This document shows, piece after piece, positions 18,294 to 26,024 of a stretch of DNA of 64,000 bases; the first letter of the stretch is position 1, and each line of letters opens with the position of its first letter. The stretch is from Lysobacter sp. Root76. Lineage in GTDB: Bacteria > Pseudomonadota > Gammaproteobacteria > Xanthomonadales > Xanthomonadaceae. Where the stretch lies: NCBI RefSeq assembly GCF_001428685.1, contig NZ_LMIK01000005.1, positions 664,504 to 728,503 on the forward strand, in the 5' to 3' direction. Both the position numbers and the translations under genes were made by a program. Below the pieces are notes generated by a model, which was not told the DNA's origin, did not search any database, and worked only from the letters and a program-made list of their open reading frames with translations.

Positions 18294-19424
18294 TCACTCC
18301 AGCAGCTTGGACCACTTTTCCAGGCTTTCGATCCGCGCCAGCACCAGCTTCACGCAGACCAGCATCGGCACCGCCAGCAACAGGCCGACGATGCCCCACA
18401 GCCAGCCGAAGATCATCAGCGCCAGGATCAGCACCAGCGGCGACAGGCGCATGCGCCGGCCGAGCACGATCGGGGTCACGATCTGGCCCTCGATGGTGTG
18501 CAGCACCAGGTACAGGCCGGCCGGCAGCAGCGCGCGCCAGACCTCGTCGAAGGCGACGAAACCCATCAGCAGCATGGTCACCATGCCGATCAGCGGGCCG
18601 ACATACGGCGCGAAGTTCAGCACCGCCGCCATCGTGCCCCACAGCAGCGCCTCCGGCAGCGGCACGCCCAGCCAGAACAGCGCGCCGGCCAGGGCCAGTC
18701 CCAGCGCGGTGTTGATCAGGCTGATGGTGAGCACGTAGCGCGAGATCTCGCGCTCGATCGACTGCAGGATGTCGACGGTGACCTTGCGCTCGCGCAAGCC
18801 CGGCAACAAGCCGATCGCGTTGCGCTGCAGGCTTTCGCCGTAGACCATGAAGAAGAAGGTCAGCAGCACCACCGCCAGCACCGAGGCCACGTACTTGGGC
18901 GTGGAGGTGAGCGACCTGTAAGGGTCGTTGAGCTCGGTCTTGACCACCTGCACCGGCTTGGCCGTGCTTTCGCCGCCGGCGGCGCGGGCGATGTTCTGCG
19001 CGGCGCGGTTGGCTTCCTGCATCGGCCTGGTCATCTCGCGCAGTTTCGGCGCGAGCTGCTTCATCTCGCGCGGCACCTGGCGCACCCACTCGCCGGCCGG
19101 TTCGATCAGTTGATTGGCCAACAGCCCGGCCGCCGCCAGGCCGCCGATCAGCACGATCAGCGCCCCGGCGAAACGCGGCAGCCACAGCTTGTGCAGGCCG
19201 CGGATGATCGGGTTGCCGATCAGGGCGAAGAACGCCGCCAGCAGGATCGGCAGGATCAGCGCCTGCGCGGCCCACAGGGTGGCGCCGACCGCCAGCGTCG
19301 CCAGCACCACCACCGAAGCCGGTGCGCGCGGCCGCGGCGGCGAGCGCCGCGCGCCGCCGTCCTCGTTCGGTGCAGGTGCGGCGGGCTCGGGTTCGGGGTC
19401 GTTATCGGCAGGCGCGGCGTTCAA
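18294..19424 (-). CDS. AI-2E family (PerM-like) transporter
   Basis: 376 aa. Low-complexity acidic/proline N-terminus (about 1-35), then two helices, a soluble helical region (about 100-180) and a cluster of five or six helices with the family-typical LNFAPYVGPLIG stretch, and ALMIFGWLWGIVGLLLAVP near the end. Named after a proposed AI-2 exporter, but family members also act in cation/proton exchange, so the substrate is open. Its ATG overlaps the stop of the preceding small gene. Confidence 0.88.
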   Translation of the reverse strand: MNAAPADNDPEPEPAAPAPNEDGGARRSPPRPRAPASVVVLATLAVGATLWAAQALILPILLAAFFALIGNPIIRGLHKLWLPRFAGALIVLIGGLAAAGLLANQLIEPAGEWVRQVPREMKQLAPKLREMTRPMQEANRAAQNIARAAGGESTAKPVQVVKTELNDPYRSLTSTPKYVASVLAVVLLTFFFMVYGESLQRNAIGLLPGLRERKVTVDILQSIEREISRYVLTISLINTALGLALAGALFWLGVPLPEALLWGTMAAVLNFAPYVGPLIGMVTMLLMGFVAFDEVWRALLPAGLYLVLHTIEGQIVTPIVLGRRMRLSPLVLILALMIFGWLWGIVGLLLAVPMLVCVKLVLARIESLEKWSKLLE

Positions 19425-19825
19425 AAGTCGATCGGGTCGGCAGTGGAACGCACAGCTTGCACCGTCGCCTCGGCGCGCGCCATGACGGCTTCGTCACCGT
19501 CCTCGACCGCGGCGGCGACCGCCTCGGTGTTCTCGGCCGCGCGCTCGGCCTGGCCCGCGGCGACGCCGGCCGTGGTGCCGGCGAACAGGCTCGACAGCAT
19601 CGACACCATCTGCATCAGGCCGCCGCTCTTGGCCGCCACCCGCAGAGGTTCGGCGCGGCCGACCACGAAGCCGCTCGCCAGCCCGGCGATCACGATCCGG
19701 CCGGGCGTCCAGGTCTCGCGCCAGGAGCCTTTGATCCGGTCGAAGTGGGCGACCAGGCGCCGCTCCTGTGCCTCGACCACGTCCTCGGCCTGGTGCACCT
19801 TGGTGATCAGCTGTTCGAAACTCAC
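19421..19825 (-). CDS. Uncharacterised protein in holin-X/DUF883 cluster
   Basis: 134 aa with no strong family match that I recognise. N-terminal charged helix (FEQLITKVHQAEDVVEAQER), a single weakly hydrophobic segment with glycines (about 45-65, IVIAGLASGFVVGRA) and an Ala-rich helical C-terminus. It lies in the position taken by YqjK-type proteins next to YqjD/YqjE homologues, so it may be a functional counterpart. Overlaps the AI-2E gene by 4 bp. Confidence 0.7.
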   Translation of the reverse strand: MSFEQLITKVHQAEDVVEAQERRLVAHFDRIKGSWRETWTPGRIVIAGLASGFVVGRAEPLRVAAKSGGLMQMVSMLSSLFAGTTAGVAAGQAERAAENTEAVAAAVEDGDEAVMARAEATVQAVRSTADPIDF

Positions 19826-19871
19826 GGGGCGTGCCTCGCAGGACGGTGGATCGAAGGGGATGCGCGACGGC

Positions 19872-20438
19872 TCAGGGCGGGGTCACGTCGATGCCGCGCT
19901 CGTCCTTGTCGCCGCCGGGCTGGTCCGGCGGCCAACGCCGGGTGGCCTCGCGCGCCGACTCCGGCGAACCCGGGGTCGGGGTGACGTCGGCCAGTTCGCC
20001 GATGCCCAGCCGCGCCAGCTGCCGGCGCGTGGCCTGCATGCGGGTATGTTCGAAATAGCGCGCCGCCTGCCATCCGGCCCAGCCCGTCACCACCAGGCTC
20101 AGCAGCGCGCTCAGCAGCAGCGCCAGCGACCACGGCATGCCCAGGCTGCGGTTGAGGAACACGATCAGGGTCGCCATCAGCAGCAACCAGGCCGAACCGC
20201 CGAACGCGATCGCCACGCCCATCAAGGCCAGGGCGCGGCCCAAGGCGCTGCGCGCCAGCGAGATGTCGGCCGCGACCAGACTGCGCAGCGCCTTGACGGT
20301 ATCGCCGGCCGCGCCCAGACCGGCGCGGCCGGTATCGCCGAGCTGGCGCAGCGATTCCAGCAGATCCGGCGCCGCATCCGCCGGCGGGGGATCCTCGCCC
20401 GGCGGCTGCGGCTCGCGTTCGTCCCCCGTGACTTGCAT
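19872..20438 (-). CDS. Holin-X/YqjE-like membrane protein
   Basis: 188 aa. Two transmembrane segments at about residues 70-95 (LALMGVAIAFGGSAWLLLMA) and 100-125 (WSLALLLSALLSLVVTGWA), flanked by a Pro/Asp-rich N-terminus and a basic, Pro-rich C-terminus. The size, topology and neighbours match the DUF1469 (putative holin-X, YqjE) family, an inner-membrane stress-associated protein rather than a true phage holin. Starts 8 bp after the DUF883 gene stop. Confidence 0.78.
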   Translation of the reverse strand: MQVTGDEREPQPPGEDPPPADAAPDLLESLRQLGDTGRAGLGAAGDTVKALRSLVAADISLARSALGRALALMGVAIAFGGSAWLLLMATLIVFLNRSLGMPWSLALLLSALLSLVVTGWAGWQAARYFEHTRMQATRRQLARLGIGELADVTPTPGSPESAREATRRWPPDQPGGDKDERGIDVTPP

Positions 20439-20446
20439 GCGGCGGC

Positions 20447-20809
20447 TTACTTGTCGCTGCCGCGGGCGAGCTTGGCGATGATGAAGCCGGCCGCGAAGGC
20501 CACGCCGAACGAAGCCAGCGGACGCTCCCGCACCAGCTCGGCCGCGCTTTCGATCAGGTCGCGGCCCTTGTCCATCAGCACGTCGACCTGCTCGCGCGCT
20601 GCGCCGCCCGCGTGCTCGGCGGCGGCGATGCCCGCCAGCGCGCCGTCGGCCAGGTCGGCCTTGACGTTGGCCTTGCCGATCTTGAGTTCGTCGCCCGCCG
20701 CGCCGGCGGCGCCGCGGATCGCCACGCCGGCGTCGGCCGCGGCTTGTTTGAGGTGAGATCCGGCTTCACCGAGGTTGGCCTTCATGGCGTCGGTCGAGGT
20801 AGGGGTCAT
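20447..20809 (-). CDS. DUF883 (ElaB/YqjD-like) protein
   Basis: 120 aa from the ATG at 20809, which has an AGGAGA site 8 bp upstream. Long amphipathic Ala/Lys/Glu helix (about 5-85) and one C-terminal membrane helix within ASFGVAFAAGFIIAKLARG; this layout is diagnostic of the ElaB/YqjD family, tail-anchored proteins that in E. coli bind ribosomes at the membrane in stationary phase. First of a likely four-gene unit running to the AI-2E transporter. Confidence 0.85.
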   Translation of the reverse strand: MTPTSTDAMKANLGEAGSHLKQAAADAGVAIRGAAGAAGDELKIGKANVKADLADGALAGIAAAEHAGGAAREQVDVLMDKGRDLIESAAELVRERPLASFGVAFAAGFIIAKLARGSDK

Positions 20810-20885
20810 TGCGTTCTCCTGGGAATGGGGCGGAACTCGTCGGCGGTACGCGTCCTTGCGATGATCGCTCAACCGCAGGACCGCG

Positions 20886-22316
20886 TTATTGCATCAGCAG
20901 ATTGGCGACAGCGCCGCCGCGCATGACGCGCAGGACCAACTGTGCCGGAGGCCGCGTGAAGCTCGCGCGGAAGCCCGGCAAATCGTCGAAATCGCCGGCA
21001 TTGGCCGCGATCACCACGTCGCCGGCGCGCAGGCCGTTGCGTTCGGCCCGGCTGCCCCGCGCCACCGACTCCAGCAGCACGCCCGATGCGCCGGCCTGGC
21101 GCAGGCGCTCGGGCAGCTCGGCGAAGCGGGCGCCGGCCAGGCGTTCGTCGAGTTCGTTGCCCGAGTAGGCCTTGGGTTGCTCGCGCAGGGTCGCGGCCAG
21201 CTGCAGCGGCTTGCCCTCGCGGCGCACCTCCAGCGACACCCGCCCGCCGATCGGCTGCAGGCCCTCGAAGTTGCGCAGCGCGTCGCGGCTGTCGATGCGT
21301 TGTCCGTTGGCGGCCAGGATCACGTCGCCCGGCTTCAGCCCGGCCGCGGTCGCGGCGCTGCCGGCGAACACCCGCGTCACCAGCGCGCCGCGCGGCTCGT
21401 CCAGCTTCAGCGCCTGCGCCAGCGCGGCGTCCACGTCCTGCGATTCCAGCCCCAGCGAACCGCGCCGGACCACGCCGTCGTTAGCGATCAGTTGGTCCTT
21501 GATGTTGCGCGCCAGATTGGCCGGGATCGCGAAGCCCAGGCCGATGTTGCCGGCCATGCTGCCCTGCGGATTGAAGCTGGCGGTGTTGATGCCGATCAGC
21601 TCGCCGTTGAGGTTGACCAGCGCGCCGCCGGAATTGCCCGGATTGATCGAGGCGTCGGTCTGGATGAAGTTCTGGTAGCCCAGCCCGCGCAGGCCGCTGC
21701 GGCCGACCGCCGAAACGATGCCCGAGGTCACCGTCTGGCCGATCCCGAACGGATTGCCGACCGCGACCACGAAATCGCCGACCTTGAGCGCGTCGGAGTC
21801 GGTCAGGCTGAGCGCGCTCAGGTTCTCGGCCGCGATCTTCATCACCGCGATGTCGGTGTCCGGGTCGGAGCCGACGAAATCGGCCTTGAGCGTGCGCCCG
21901 TCGCTGAGCGTGACCGAAACCGCGTCGGCGCCCTCGATCACATGGTGGTTGGTCAGCACGTAGCCGTTCTTGGCGTCGATGATCACGCCCGAGCCCAGCG
22001 ACTCGTTGATCCGCTCCTGCGGCACGTTCGGGAACATGCGCCGGAACATCGGATTGTTGGCGAACGGGGTGCGCACGGTCTGCTTGGCGTGCACGCTGAC
22101 CACCGCCGGCGTCACCCGCGCCAGCATCGGCGCCAGCGACGGCACCGGCTGCCCGCCGACCGCGGTCGGCAGCGCCGATACCGCCGGCAGCGCGGCCGCG
22201 GCGGGCGAGGCCTGGGCCGGCGCCTCCAGGCCGTCGCGGATCGCGGTCGCGGCGAAACCGCCGAAAGCGGCGGCCAGGGTCAGGGCGAGCAAGGTCGGCA
22301 AAGGACGAGGACGCAT
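20886..22316 (-). CDS. HtrA/DegP-family periplasmic serine protease
   Basis: 476 aa from the ATG at 22316, where a signal peptide starts (MRPRPLPTLLALTLAAAFGG); the open frame continues upstream without a plausible export signal. The trypsin-like triad is complete: His in LTNHHVIEGA, Asp in DTDIAVMKI, Ser in NPGNSGGALV. Two PDZ domains follow (about 275-365 and 380-475). Degrades or refolds damaged envelope proteins. It is divergent from nrdJ across a 608-bp region. Confidence 0.93.
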   Translation of the reverse strand: MRPRPLPTLLALTLAAAFGGFAATAIRDGLEAPAQASPAAAALPAVSALPTAVGGQPVPSLAPMLARVTPAVVSVHAKQTVRTPFANNPMFRRMFPNVPQERINESLGSGVIIDAKNGYVLTNHHVIEGADAVSVTLSDGRTLKADFVGSDPDTDIAVMKIAAENLSALSLTDSDALKVGDFVVAVGNPFGIGQTVTSGIVSAVGRSGLRGLGYQNFIQTDASINPGNSGGALVNLNGELIGINTASFNPQGSMAGNIGLGFAIPANLARNIKDQLIANDGVVRRGSLGLESQDVDAALAQALKLDEPRGALVTRVFAGSAATAAGLKPGDVILAANGQRIDSRDALRNFEGLQPIGGRVSLEVRREGKPLQLAATLREQPKAYSGNELDERLAGARFAELPERLRQAGASGVLLESVARGSRAERNGLRAGDVVIAANAGDFDDLPGFRASFTRPPAQLVLRVMRGGAVANLLMQ

Positions 22317-22555
22317 CGTGAAACTGTTCCGGTTGGGTTCGGTGATGGGGGCCGGCGGCCGGGCAGAACCGCCCGCCGCGGGTTGCTGAACGGCAGTGTC
22401 CGGCAACGGCGTTAAATATGCGATGAAGTGTTCCTCTTCAGGGTTCGTATGCACGGCCTGCACACGAGGTGTGGCCGTATTTGGCAGGCGTTTTCGTAAC
22501 GCGCGCGTGTGGCGTTCAGCCTCGTCCCGACACGTGACTGCGATCAAAAAAACCG

Positions 22556-22584
22556 TTGACACCGTCCGAGGCCGGGCGTAGCTT
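22556..22584 (+). promoter_or_regulatory. Sigma-70-type promoter of nrdJ
   Basis: A perfect -35 hexamer TTGACA (22556-22561) and TAGCTT (22579-22584) are separated by 17 bp, the optimal spacing. Predicted transcription start is near 22591, leaving a long leader to the nrdJ ATG and placing the NrdR-box candidate just after the start. Confidence 0.65.
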
Positions 22585-22598
22585 GAGGCCTCGCTTCG

Positions 22599-22646
22599 AC
22601 ACTACATGTAGTGGTTGCCGCAGCGACGGGAGCCCAAGCTTAGGGG
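22599..22646. promoter_or_regulatory. NrdR box pair candidate
   Basis: ACACTACATGTAGTGG (22599-22614) contains a perfect 14-bp palindrome and fits the published NrdR-box consensus acaCwAtATaTwGtgt at 13 of 16 positions, including the key C4, A6, T11 and G13. A weaker site centred exactly 32 bp downstream (22631-22646, AGCCCAAGCTTAGGGG) keeps C4, A6, T11 and G13. NrdR boxes usually occur in pairs about 31-32 bp apart. Position over a ribonucleotide reductase promoter strongly supports the call for the first box; the second is tentative. Confidence 0.65.
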
Positions 22647-22924
22647 TTCGGCTTGGGTCGGTTAGGCGCCAACGGGGGGCGGCGCATGACAGGAGCAGGC
22701 TCGGCCCGATGCCATCACACAATCTCGCACGCGGCGCGTAATGGCGCGATCGCGCGCGTAGCCGTCGGTGGCCAGCCACCATCGCGGCAGCGGCAGGCAA
22801 CAGGCACCACCCACGGTGTAACAGCGTTCCCAGACACACCCCGATTACCAGCAATCACAAACAAGACTCACCCGGCGGCGGGCGCAACAGCACGGCCCGC
22901 CCCAGTTAAGGAGACAGGACAGGC

Positions 22925-25078
22925 ATGAGTACGGTTCGCCTCGAGGCGGTCAAGACGGAAGCGGCTGACAAGGACATCCCGCTGCAGCCCGCATCCCAGG
23001 ACATCTGGGACAAGAAGTACCGGCTGAAGACCAAGACCGGAGAGGCGGTGGACGCCGACATCGACTCCACCTACCAGCGCGTCGCCAAGGCCCTGGCCGA
23101 CGCCGAGCCCACGTCCGAGAAGCAGCAGTACTGGTTCGAGCGTTTCGTCTGGGCCCTGCGCCGCGGCGCGATCCCGGCCGGCCGCATCACCTCCAACGCC
23201 GGCGCGCTGGAGCACAAGCCCGCCACCTCGACGATCAACTGCACCGTCTCGGGCACCATCGAAGACTCGATGGACGGCATCCTGGAGAAAGTCCACGAAG
23301 CCGGCCTGACCCTGAAAGCCGGTTGCGGCATCGGTTACGAATTCTCGACCCTGCGGCCGCGCGGCGCCTTCGTCGCCGGCGCCGGCGCCTACACGTCAGG
23401 TCCGATGTCCTTCATGGATATCTACGACAAGATGTGCTTCACCGTGTCCTCGGCCGGCGGCCGTCGCGGCGCCCAGATGGGCACCTTCGACGTCAGCCAC
23501 CCCGACGTGAAGGACTTCATCCGCGCCAAGCGCGAAGACGGCCGCCTGCGCCAGTTCAATCTGTCGCTGCTGATCACCGACGGCTTCATGGAAGCGGTCA
23601 AGACCGACGCCGACTGGCCGCTGGTATTCCCGGTCAACATCAAGGAGCGCGGCGACCTCGACCTCAACGACGCCGAAAAGGTCGTCTGGCGCGAGTGGCC
23701 GACCCACAAGAACTACATCTCCCGCGACGACGGCCTGGTCGCCTGCAAGATCTACGGCCACATCCGCGCCCGCCATCTGTGGGACATGATCATGGTCTCG
23801 ACGTACGACTACGCCGAGCCCGGGTTCATCCTCATCGACCGCGTCAACGAGATGAACAACAACTGGTGGTGCGAGACCATCCGCGCCACCAACCCCTGCG
23901 GCGAACAGCCGCTGCCGCCCTACGGCGCCTGCCTGCTGGGTTCGGTCAACCTGACCAAGTTCGTGCGCAACGCCTTCACCGACCAGGCGCAGTTCGACTG
24001 GGAGGAATACAAGGAAGTCGTGCGCGTGTTCACCCGCATGCTCGACAACGTGGTCGAGGTCAACGGCCTGCCGCTGGAACAGCAGCGCGCCGAGATCATG
24101 CGCAAGCGCCGCCACGGCATGGGCTTCCTCGGCCTGGGCAGCACCGTGACCATGCTGAAGATGAAGTACGGCTCCAAGGCCTCGTGCGAATTCACCGAGC
24201 GCATCGCCCGCGAAATGGCCGTGGCCGGCTGGGAAATGGGCCTGGCCCTGGCCAAGGAGAAGGGCGCCGCCCCGATCATGGAAGAGCGCTTCGCCGTCAC
24301 CGCCGAAATGCTGCGCAAGCGCCCGGAGATGAAGAAGGACGGCTGGAAGGTCGGCCAGGAGATCCCCGGCAAGCTCCTGCACGCGCGCTACTCGCGCTAC
24401 ATGCAGCGCATGGCCGAAGTCGCCCCGGAACTGGTCGAGGAACTGGCCGAGGCCGGCGCCCGCTTCACCCACCACAGCTCGATCGCGCCGACCGGCACGA
24501 TTTCGCTGTCGCTGGCCAACAACGCCTCCAACGGCATCGAGCCCTCGTTCGCGCACCACTACAGCCGCAACGTGATCCGCGAAGGCAAGAAGTCCAAGGA
24601 AAAGGTCGACGTCTACTCGTTCGAACTGCTCGCCTACCGTGAGCTGATCAACCCCAAGGCGATGCCGTTCAGCGAAGACGCCGCCACCCAGCTGCCCGAC
24701 TACTTCATCTCCGCCGACGACATCACCCCCAAGGAACATGTCGACGTCCAGGCCGCCGCCCAGAAATGGGTCGACAGCTCGATCTCCAAGACCGCCAACG
24801 TCCCCACGGATTACCCGTACGAGGACTTCAAGGACATCTATCGCTACGCCCACGAGCAAGGCCTCAAGGGCTGCACCACCTTCCGCTTCAACCCGGCGGC
24901 CTTCCAGGGCGTGCTGGTCAAGGAAGCCGACCTGGAGAACACCACCTACCGCTTCGAACTCGAAGACGGCAGCCTGCTCGAGGTCAAGGGCAACGAGCAG
25001 ATCGAGTACGACGGCGAAATGCACACCGCCGCCAACCTGTTCGACGCCCTCAAGGAAGGCTATTACGGCAAGTTCTGA
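22925..25078 (+). CDS. nrdJ: Adenosylcobalamin-dependent (class II) ribonucleotide reductase, catalytic part
   Basis: 717 aa. Reduces ribonucleotides to deoxyribonucleotides with a B12-derived radical, independent of oxygen. Seen: the substrate-region cysteine in TSTINCTVSGTIEDS, the finger-loop stretch ATNPCGEQPLPPYGACLLG with the radical cysteine and glutamate, and the phosphate-binding SSIAPTGTISLSLANNASNG. It lacks the C-terminal zinc-ribbon/redox-cysteine tail of single-chain NrdJ; that part is encoded separately at 26025-26810, as in the Pseudomonas NrdJa/NrdJb pair. AAGGAGA precedes the start. Regulation by NrdR is likely (box pair upstream). Confidence 0.95.
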   Translation: MSTVRLEAVKTEAADKDIPLQPASQDIWDKKYRLKTKTGEAVDADIDSTYQRVAKALADAEPTSEKQQYWFERFVWALRRGAIPAGRITSNAGALEHKPATSTINCTVSGTIEDSMDGILEKVHEAGLTLKAGCGIGYEFSTLRPRGAFVAGAGAYTSGPMSFMDIYDKMCFTVSSAGGRRGAQMGTFDVSHPDVKDFIRAKREDGRLRQFNLSLLITDGFMEAVKTDADWPLVFPVNIKERGDLDLNDAEKVVWREWPTHKNYISRDDGLVACKIYGHIRARHLWDMIMVSTYDYAEPGFILIDRVNEMNNNWWCETIRATNPCGEQPLPPYGACLLGSVNLTKFVRNAFTDQAQFDWEEYKEVVRVFTRMLDNVVEVNGLPLEQQRAEIMRKRRHGMGFLGLGSTVTMLKMKYGSKASCEFTERIAREMAVAGWEMGLALAKEKGAAPIMEERFAVTAEMLRKRPEMKKDGWKVGQEIPGKLLHARYSRYMQRMAEVAPELVEELAEAGARFTHHSSIAPTGTISLSLANNASNGIEPSFAHHYSRNVIREGKKSKEKVDVYSFELLAYRELINPKAMPFSEDAATQLPDYFISADDITPKEHVDVQAAAQKWVDSSISKTANVPTDYPYEDFKDIYRYAHEQGLKGCTTFRFNPAAFQGVLVKEADLENTTYRFELEDGSLLEVKGNEQIEYDGEMHTAANLFDALKEGYYGKF

Positions 25079-25090
25079 CCGCCTCCCGCG

Positions 25091-25120
25091 CCTGCCCCTC
25101 TTTTGAAGAGGGGGGGCAGG
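25091..25120 (+). terminator. Hairpin downstream of nrdJ
   Basis: CCTGCCCCTCTT and AAGAGGGGGGGCAGG can pair around a short loop, starting 12 bp after the nrdJ stop. There is no T-run, so it is either a weak or factor-dependent end or a stabilising 3' structure. Confidence 0.4.
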
Positions 25121-25366
25121 GGGATCACCGCGCCGGCGCAGCTGCGCGCGGGACCCGGTTCGGAGCTCGCGGTTTCACGGCGGAGGCGACCGTTTTCATC
25201 GCCTCACGCACCGCCCGGCCAGCGGTGCGCGTTCAGGCCAGGCCGGATGCGCGTGCGTGACATCACTGTTATTTGCGCGCGCAGCGGGTATAGCATCGTT
25301 CCCGCAACACCCCGATTACACATAGCCAAGACGTAACGCCGAGAAAAGCGCCCACGAGGAGGGCAT

Positions 25367-25909
25367 ATGAGCAACGGTAATGGAGTGACGGCGACCCTGA
25401 CCCAGGCCGCCGAGAACGTCAAAGAAACCGCGTCCAACATCGGCAGCGCCATCGCCACGCGCGCCGAAGACGCGGTGAAGTCGGTCAAGAAGACCGCCAC
25501 CAAGGCCCGCAAGGCCGCCAAGAAGGCCGTCGGCACCGCCAAGAAGAAGCTCGCTACGGCCAGCGCCAAGGCCAAGAAGGAAGCGACCGCGCTGAAGGCC
25601 AAGGCCACCGGCAAGAAGCCGGCCAAGAAGGCAGCGAAGAAAGCCGCGAAGAAGGTCGCCAAGAAGCCCGCGGCCAAGAAGGCGGCGAAGAAGGTCGCCA
25701 AGAAGCCGGCGGCTAAGAAGGCAGCGAAGAAGGTCGCCAAGAAGCCGGCAGCCAAGAAAGCCGCCAAGAAGGTCGCCAAGAAGGTCGCCAAGAAGCCTGC
25801 GAAGAAGGCGGCCAAGAAGGTCGTCAAGAAGGCCGCCAAGGCCGCGAAGAAGGTTCCGCGCCAGCCGGCCAAGAAGAAGGCCGTCAAGAAGGCCGCGAAG
25901 AAGATGTAA
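25367..25909 (+). CDS. Lys/Ala-rich histone H1-like (AlgP/HC2-type) protein
   Basis: 180 aa. Residues about 1-45 form an ordinary helix; the rest is a degenerate repeat of KKAAKK, KKVAKK and KKPAAKK units, similar to the C-terminal tails of eukaryotic H1, Pseudomonas AlgP and chlamydial Hc2. Such proteins bind DNA and compact the nucleoid or act as regulators. GAGGAGG lies before the ATG. It has its own 288-bp upstream region and sits between the two halves of the class II reductase. The repeat DNA makes it prone to length change and creates a long antisense artefact frame. Confidence 0.85.
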   Translation: MSNGNGVTATLTQAAENVKETASNIGSAIATRAEDAVKSVKKTATKARKAAKKAVGTAKKKLATASAKAKKEATALKAKATGKKPAKKAAKKAAKKVAKKPAAKKAAKKVAKKPAAKKAAKKVAKKPAAKKAAKKVAKKVAKKPAKKAAKKVVKKAAKAAKKVPRQPAKKKAVKKAAKKM

Positions 25910-25923
25910 GCCCGTGCTCCACC

Positions 25924-25947
25924 CCCTCTCCCGCTCGCGGGAGAGGG
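25924..25947. repeat. Palindrome CCCTCTCCCGC-TC-GCGGGAGAGGG
   Basis: A 24-nt near-perfect palindrome 14 bp after the histone-like gene stop. This type recurs in xanthomonad intergenic DNA and could end the histone transcript or stabilise it, partly isolating the downstream nrdJb gene. There is no T-run. Confidence 0.6.
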
Positions 25948-26024
25948 TCGGGGCGAGGGCCGCGCCGCAGTCGCGCAACACACGCCAAAACTAGAAAAGC
26001 GCCACCGCAACAGGAGTCTGGCCC

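Larger units (their letters stand above)
22317..22924. other. 608-bp divergent regulatory region (htrA / nrdJ)
   Basis: No convincing gene. On the plus side it holds a sigma-70-like promoter, an NrdR-box pair and a leader of about 330 nt before nrdJ. I looked for the conserved B12 box of a cobalamin riboswitch and did not find a match. On the minus side the htrA promoter could not be assigned with confidence. Confidence 0.6.

Noticed and set aside
18294..19424. Quorum-sensing AI-2 exporter as a firm function
   Set aside because: The family name is historical; no luxS or AI-2 genes are nearby, so only the family is stated.
19872..20438. Phage holin and prophage remnant
   Set aside because: Holin-X/YqjE-like proteins next to ElaB/YqjD homologues are chromosomal stress proteins; no other phage genes occur.
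22592..22924. Cobalamin riboswitch before nrdJ
   Set aside because: I looked for the conserved B12 box and found no match; B12 riboswitches normally repress B12-independent isozymes, not this one.
25204..26010. 268-aa Leu/Ala/Phe-rich minus-strand frame over the histone-like gene
   Set aside because: It is the antisense of AAG/GCC repeats and looks like a membrane protein only because Lys codons read as Leu/Phe on the other strand.
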